This document shows, piece after piece, positions 6,923 through 7,851 of a DNA stretch of 7,851 nucleotides. The stretch's first letter is position 1. The number at the start of each line of letters is the position of its first letter. The position numbers and the translations under genes are program-made. The stretch covers positions 1 through 7,851 of the forward strand of contig JAEEOD010000051.1 in NCBI GenBank assembly GCA_016284115.1, written 5' to 3'. The notes below the pieces were generated by a model. The model was given only the letters and a program-made list of their open reading frames with translations, did no database searches and was not told the DNA's origin. The stretch comes from Bacteroidaceae bacterium (GTDB taxonomy: Bacteria; Bacteroidota; Bacteroidia; Bacteroidales; Bacteroidaceae).

Positions 6923-7851
6923 TTATTTTGTCAATTCTTCAATGCGGCAGCTGTGCTGCTTGGTGTCGCGGTCGTAGCTGATGCCCACGAGCAGCAGGCG
7001 GTCGGCATAATCGCGCAGCTTGGCGGGATAGTCCTTGCGGTGTATCTGGTTGATAGCGCTGTCGGCATCATGGTTGTATTTCAGCTCAAGCAGGATGGCA
7101 GGACTGTCAACACCCTTGCGAGGCACCAACACCAGGTCAGCAAAGCCCTTACCCGTAGCCAGCTCACGGTGCATCACATAGTTGTTGCGTGCACAGTAGA
7201 AGGCAATGGTGAGCACACAGGCCAGCGAGTTCTCGTCGTTGTAGCTCAGTATGCTGGTGTTGTCGTCGTGGGCAGCATCAACGCCGCGTGCCACCGCCTC
7301 CTCGTCGCCTCGGAGCGTGGCTTGGAGCAGTTGTTCCGACTTCTCAATAGCAGAGATTACAACACTCCATTTACTGGTCTTAACAGCGTTCACCATTTCG
7401 CCAGCCACCTCTCGATTGGGGATATAGCACTCATTGCATGACCAATCATACGAAAGGTAGCCTAAGTGTATGAGCACCGTCAGCACGTCGTCCTTGCCGT
7501 GAATGACCGACATGTCGTTCTGAAATCCCGTTGGCTCAACAGGGCAGCGTCCGTCAGCCAACATGCTGATGATGTCGTCCTTCAGTCCTTCATAGTTCAT
7601 CTGGATATAGCTGGCCACGGCATCGTAGGCACCTGTGGCTGCCCAGTAGCTGGTACAGTGGCCATTCTCTATGGCTTGCATCACCGAGTTGGGGTTGAAC
7701 ATCGAATGCTCGTCGCCTATCTGATAGCCGTCGTACCATTTCTCCAGTTCGTCGAAGTCCATGCCGTGCTTCCCGGCAAGTCTCCTGACCTCTTCTTTTG
7801 TGAAACCGAAATAGCGCGACATCTTGCCAGACACTATCATGGAGTACTCCC
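6923..7851 (-). CDS. AAA-ATPase-like / PD-(D/E)XK nuclease-like protein, C-terminal part
   Basis: This is the C-terminal 308 codons of a larger protein; the frame is still open at the window edge, so the ATG at 7840 is probably an internal methionine. Counting from that methionine, WYDGY (35-39), N49-P50-x-S52 and YWAATG (65-70) match the linker after the ATPase core in the Bacteroidales family that joins an AAA-ATPase-like domain (PF09820) to a PD-(D/E)XK domain (PF08011, formerly DUF1703). The nuclease-like motif is intact: D235 in GFADLVLVP, then E252-x-K254 in LLELKY, followed by Q265 in a helix that often completes the site. Family members are usually a little over 500 residues, so about 200, including the Walker motifs, would lie outside. 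Such proteins occur in many copies per genome; their role is not settled, and a mobile-element or defence link is only suggested. The stop TAA is at 6925-6923, 14 bases before the next gene. Family call is firm, function is not. Confidence 0.9.
   Translation of the reverse strand, partial: EYSMIVSGKMSRYFGFTKEEVRRLAGKHGMDFDELEKWYDGYQIGDEHSMFNPNSVMQAIENGHCTSYWAATGAYDAVASYIQMNYEGLKDDIISMLADGRCPVEPTGFQNDMSVIHGKDDVLTVLIHLGYLSYDWSCNECYIPNREVAGEMVNAVKTSKWSVVISAIEKSEQLLQATLRGDEEAVARGVDAAHDDNTSILSYNDENSLACVLTIAFYCARNNYVMHRELATGKGFADLVLVPRKGVDSPAILLELKYNHDADSAINQIHRKDYPAKLRDYADRLLLVGISYDRDTKQHSCRIEELTK

Noticed and set aside
6912..6934. TTGACA at 6934-6929 and ATATAA at 6917-6912, resembling a sigma-70 promoter for the giant gene.
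   Set aside because: The spacing is only 11 bases, the TATAA box is almost at the ATG, and Bacteroidetes primary promoters do not use this consensus.
615..6977. Many plus-strand open frames of 80-142 codons, for example 615-1037, 2301-2708, 2967-3371, 3558-3971 and 6228-6656.
   Set aside because: All sit within the giant minus-strand gene, most in antisense codon register. They are discontinuous, have no consistent start signals, and their translations show no domain.
6953..7441. Plus-strand open frame of 162 codons opposite the ATPase/nuclease gene.
   Set aside because: It lies in exact antisense codon register to a protein with recognised family motifs, and its translation has no recognisable domain. 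It is open because the real gene avoids codons whose complement is a stop.

Overview
The window looks like a piece of a Bacteroidales chromosome, most likely Prevotella or a close relative. The evidence is moderate GC by eye, no Shine-Dalgarno sequence before the main start, a long modular exported protein of a type common in this order, and an ATPase/PD-(D/E)XK protein of a family strongly expanded in Bacteroidales. The genus is inferred from protein character; no marker gene is present.

Only two genes are supported, both on the minus strand, and both run off the window. From 7851 to 6923 lies the C-terminal part of an AAA-ATPase-like protein with a PD-(D/E)XK nuclease-like domain; its ATPase half is outside. 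Fourteen bases after its stop codon, at 6908, a giant exported protein starts. It reads through to base 1 without a stop. I checked every codon of this frame: 2302 complete codons, with the C-terminus missing.

The giant protein has a signal peptide (residues 1-33) and then a chain of modules. These are two lectin-like segments (58-318), a duplicated beta-sandwich-like module (335-468 and 477-607), a third lectin-like segment (655-790), and a long central region of unknown fold (about 830-1300). They are followed by a cysteine-rich jelly-roll-like module (1308-1465), a conserved-looking region of unknown function (1480-1850), a module resembling the CBM4/9-type domains of Bacteroidales xylanases (1852-2012), a segment that seems to resume the interrupted region (2013-2220), and a W-T-G/W-N-N/N-W motif (2225-2240). 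I see no glycosidase, protease or other catalytic domain in the visible part. The likely role is carbohydrate binding or adhesion at the cell surface, perhaps exported by the type IX system. The sorting domain that would test this is beyond the window edge.

The most notable local signal is a run of eight G on the coding strand (5018-5025), early in the giant gene. Gain or loss of one G would end the protein near residue 636 or 664, so it is a candidate slippage switch. There are no RNA genes, CRISPR arrays, insertion sequences or plus-strand genes that I can support. The many open frames on the plus strand lie antisense to the two real genes and look like shadows. Domain names rest on recalled family patterns, not on a search.
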